NCBI RefSeq assembly: GCF_001640025.1
Contig: NC_031672.1
Span: 4,402,001 to 4,466,000, forward strand
DNA: 64,000 nucleotides
Direction of reading: 5' to 3'
From: Sugiyamaella lignohabitans
Taxonomy: Eukaryota > Ascomycota > Dipodascomycetes > Dipodascales > Trichomonascaceae
Shown: positions 61,672-64,000 of the stretch, piece after piece
Numbering within the stretch: the stretch's first letter is position 1
Layout: each line of letters begins with the position of its first letter
Notes under the pieces: generated by a model
Seen by the model: the letters and a program-made list of their open reading frames with translations, nothing else
Database searches by the model: none
What the model was told of the DNA's origin: nothing
Translations under genes and position numbers: made by a program

Positions 61672-61732
61672 CGACTCGAGCGCAGCGAGAGGAGCCACGG
61701 GGTCTGGGGCGGAGCCCCAGCCGCCGGAGGCA
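61672..61732 (-). repeat. GC-rich hairpin element, single right module
   Basis: Inner CGACTCGAGCGCAGCGAG, loop GGA, outer end GGAGGCA. Intergenic, about 1 kb upstream of the terminal orphan gene. Confidence 0.88.
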
Positions 61733-62737
61733 TTCCGTTCCAGGGGTCCAAGTCAGGGGTAACTTCCGGCGCTAGATTTGCACCGAGGACCAGACGATCC
61801 ACGTGGGATCGGTGCGGCGGTAGGGCTAGGGCTAGATAAGGGGAAGGCCAGTTGGGAGTTTATAAACAGGCTATAGCCCGCTTAGCCACCTCTTTTTTTC
61901 GAACTTTTCTCTGAGCAACCGCTGGCGGGAATATTTATTTTCGTAACTCCCAGCCTACTTACTTGACAACCACTTTTTGTTACATAACAACCAGTGATTT
62001 TTGTTGCGCCACCACAAAAAACCCAGCGTTTTCTGAGGTGATCCAACGGAATACAATCAAAAAAATCGGCTTCAAATTCTTTTGATTTGTTATTTGTCAT
62101 ACAACCACGTCCAAAGATTTGTTGAAGCCTTAAATAGGAAGATAAATATCTTTTTTTCTTCTCTTTTTATCACTTCCGTTCTTTGTTACGGAACATTTTT
62201 CCTTTCGTAAGGCCCGTTTTACTACGTGTCTTGATTTTTTTTTGCTCTTTGTTTTTCGCCACCCTGGCAAATTTTTGCTCCAAAAGGTTCTAAAAGGTTC
62301 CATTGCATTTTCTATTGGTGTTCTTGTTTTTTTCTTTCACTTGCTTGCTTTGTTTTTTGGGAGTTTGTTCTATTTCTTTTTTCGGGTTCAGTTCATCGTA
62401 ATTACAAGATTTTTCTGTTGGGAGCATTGTTTTAACGAGTTCTGACTATATTTTTCTGTTATTTGGTTTTCTGGTGCTTTGTTTTCTGATTTTTTCTCAC
62501 TTAGTGCCGCACAAGAATTTTTTGAGCCTCAAGCCTCACTGAAAATTTTCATTCCCAGCCGCCGCTTCTTATACCTGTAGTCACCTAGCCAACTGCACCC
62601 CTTCACCAGTTGTCTCGAGTGTGCTTTTTGTGAGTCTGTGTCGCGAATTTAGATAAGACCACACATCTACATTTTGTCCCCTACCCACACCCCCCATCTT
62701 CCCCTTTTAACAGCACCACCACCACTGAAAGAATATT

Positions 62738-63931
62738 ATGGCCACTTTACCTAAACCCGCCACTTCAAATTTGGTTAAAGGTAAAAAGCATATTTCATTT
62801 CATAAAAATCCCGTGGTTGCTAGGACGACACCTGCTTCTGCAACTGGTGCACCCACTACTACTACACCTACACCTACCGGGGCTGCAGTCGCTTCAAATA
62901 TTCCTTCTGCACATGACCACAGGAAACGTCTTCTATGTGAGGCGTCTCCCTCGATCATAGGTAGTTGTCGGGCCAACAAGCTTCGACGACTAACTCCCGG
63001 TCATTCATACTCTGAGAATAACGACGATGATGATGACGATGAGGACGACGATATCTTTTTTGGCATCTCGCCTTCTAAGAAGCAACAACCAAACGGTTTG
63101 ATTCCCTTGTCACCTCCTCCTATTGTCTATTCGAGCTCTGAAGAGGAAGAGGATGAAGATGACGATGAAGATGATGTCGATGGTCACAATATTGCAGTGA
63201 CTGCTTCGTCGAACTTGACATCCAACCCATCTTCTTTTTACCACAAGAGATCGAGAACCCTTTCTAACTCGTCGTTGTCTCAACATAGAAAGTTGTCTCG
63301 TTCACACTCTTCGTCTTCTGGCGGAGCTGCTCGCAGAATGTCTTTATACTCTGCAGCTGGCTTTGGTGGTGCTGCCGCTGGAGGGTCTCCCTGTGGCCAG
63401 GGAGGCCACGGCCACCACCGCCGTCGAAGATCGATGTCAGTCCCTGAGTCTGATCAAATCTCTCGTCAAAGATGCTTTGACTACCTTGTGTCGGCAATCG
63501 ACGCAGTGTGGGCTCAGTACTGCGACTGTACGTCGTTTGCCGAGTCGGAGATCTATGACAACAAGAAACAACAGAATGGATCGTATCCATACGAATACCC
63601 CGAGCAACAGGATCTTCCTTGCTCGCCTGTAAGCCTCTGTGAAGAGGATATGGGTATGGACGAGCCAGTTCTGACCCCCAACACGGCAGTTTCCGAGCAA
63701 CCCACCAGTGTTCGTCTGATGAACCTTAAGGAACGCTTGCTGAAGGCCAAATACTTTTTTGTCGACCTGCTAGAAACCCTCGACATGGAAAAATCGGCCC
63801 AGTTCTGGCACAGATGGGATCTTGTCAAGTATGCCACTATCGAGCTTGTCGAAGAGGCCGACGACGACGAGACCATTGAAGACGTCAGTGCCGAGCTTGA
63901 GGAGGGCCGCTACTACGGCATGAGATGCTAG
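62738..63931 (+). CDS. Conserved-looking orphan protein, 397 aa
   Basis: ATG at 62738, stop TAG at 63929-63931. The N-terminal two-thirds is low complexity: a basic start (LVKGKKHISFHKNP), Thr-rich stretch, polyacidic runs (DDDDDDEDDD, EEEEDEDDDEDD), Ser-rich and His/Arg-rich segments. The C-terminal third looks folded: RQRCFDYLVSAIDAVWAQYCDCTSFAES near 245-275, and LKERLLKAKYFFVDLLETLD followed by AQFWHRWDLVKYATIELVEEAD near 330-375. There is no membrane segment or signal peptide. I do not recognise the family. The long T-rich leader suggests tight regulation. Confidence 0.72.
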   Translation: MATLPKPATSNLVKGKKHISFHKNPVVARTTPASATGAPTTTTPTPTGAAVASNIPSAHDHRKRLLCEASPSIIGSCRANKLRRLTPGHSYSENNDDDDDDEDDDIFFGISPSKKQQPNGLIPLSPPPIVYSSSEEEEDEDDDEDDVDGHNIAVTASSNLTSNPSSFYHKRSRTLSNSSLSQHRKLSRSHSSSSGGAARRMSLYSAAGFGGAAAGGSPCGQGGHGHHRRRRSMSVPESDQISRQRCFDYLVSAIDAVWAQYCDCTSFAESEIYDNKKQQNGSYPYEYPEQQDLPCSPVSLCEEDMGMDEPVLTPNTAVSEQPTSVRLMNLKERLLKAKYFFVDLLETLDMEKSAQFWHRWDLVKYATIELVEEADDDETIEDVSAELEEGRYYGMRC

Positions 63932-64000
63932 TTTTGATGCTAGTGTCGCTCCTCGCAAAATATAAAACACTCATGACCCCCCTCTACAATACTGCACTGC

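Larger units (their letters stand above)
60613..62737. other. 2.1-kb intergenic region before the terminal orphan gene
   Basis: Two single GC-rich modules (60690, 61672) lie near its ends. The last 850 bp is strikingly T-rich on the + strand, with many TTTTT runs, consistent with a long promoter or leader. No ORF or tRNA supported. Confidence 0.55.

Noticed and set aside
508..61732. CRISPR or bacterial REP-type array
   Set aside because: The genome is a spliced eukaryote; copies are dispersed, not tandem with uniform spacers.

Overview
The window is nuclear DNA of a budding yeast. CTG codons fall at conserved leucine positions (for example near the C-terminus of the FRS2 product), so CTG reads as leucine. 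Introns are frequent: 19 in 11 protein genes were placed by hand, counting non-coding ones. Donors are mostly GTAAGT/GTATGT/GTAGGT, and CTAAC or TACTAAC branch sites lie only a few bases before the 3' AG. That intron style points to the Yarrowia/Dipodascales side of Saccharomycotina, possibly a Sugiyamaella- or Trichomonascaceae-like species. The genus is inference.

About 26 protein genes and one tRNA are supported. In order: an unrecognised 3' gene fragment (to 403); DBP5; a C2H2 zinc-finger gene; FRS2; spliced PMP3; GPA1; a 136-aa orphan; tRNA-Asp(GTC); five-exon CAP1; three-exon SFT1; HSE1; LAG1; MRP4; three-exon STE20; BYE1; LSM7; ALF1; three-exon MIF2; MRS6; a two-exon Na+/H+ antiporter; RPL28; YGK1; ALG7; RPL37; LCD1/DDC2; EMG1; and a 397-aa conserved-looking orphan. 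Most are housekeeping genes: translation, RNA processing, secretion, glycosylation, checkpoint and kinetochore. GPA1 and STE20 (CRIB and Gbeta-binding tail) belong to the same signalling pathway but lie 12 kb apart.

The striking non-coding content is a dispersed GC-rich hairpin family with about 30 copies. A module is about 55-62 bp, begins TGCCTCCGGCGG and contains a CTGGGGC-NNN-GCCCCAG hairpin plus a second hairpin. Modules occur singly or as outward-facing inverted pairs of about 140 bp with a semi-conserved centre (GGGACCG). No copy lies in a credible coding exon. Fourteen of 26 genes have one 3-170 bp after the stop codon. All six single modules in that position point the same way relative to transcription, and two pairs sit almost centrally between convergent genes. 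Other copies lie inside introns (CAP1, the antiporter, the LAG1 leader) and intergenic regions. The loops mostly fit the GC-GNA-GC minihairpin pattern. These features make the family the best candidate for an undescribed element, perhaps a bidirectional 3'-end signal or a non-autonomous mobile repeat.

Gene-poor stretches are 404-4963 (GC-rich, six element loci), 11886-14575, 33665-36513 and 60613-62737. Many apparent ORFs there are artefacts, because the GC-rich module is open in several reading frames.
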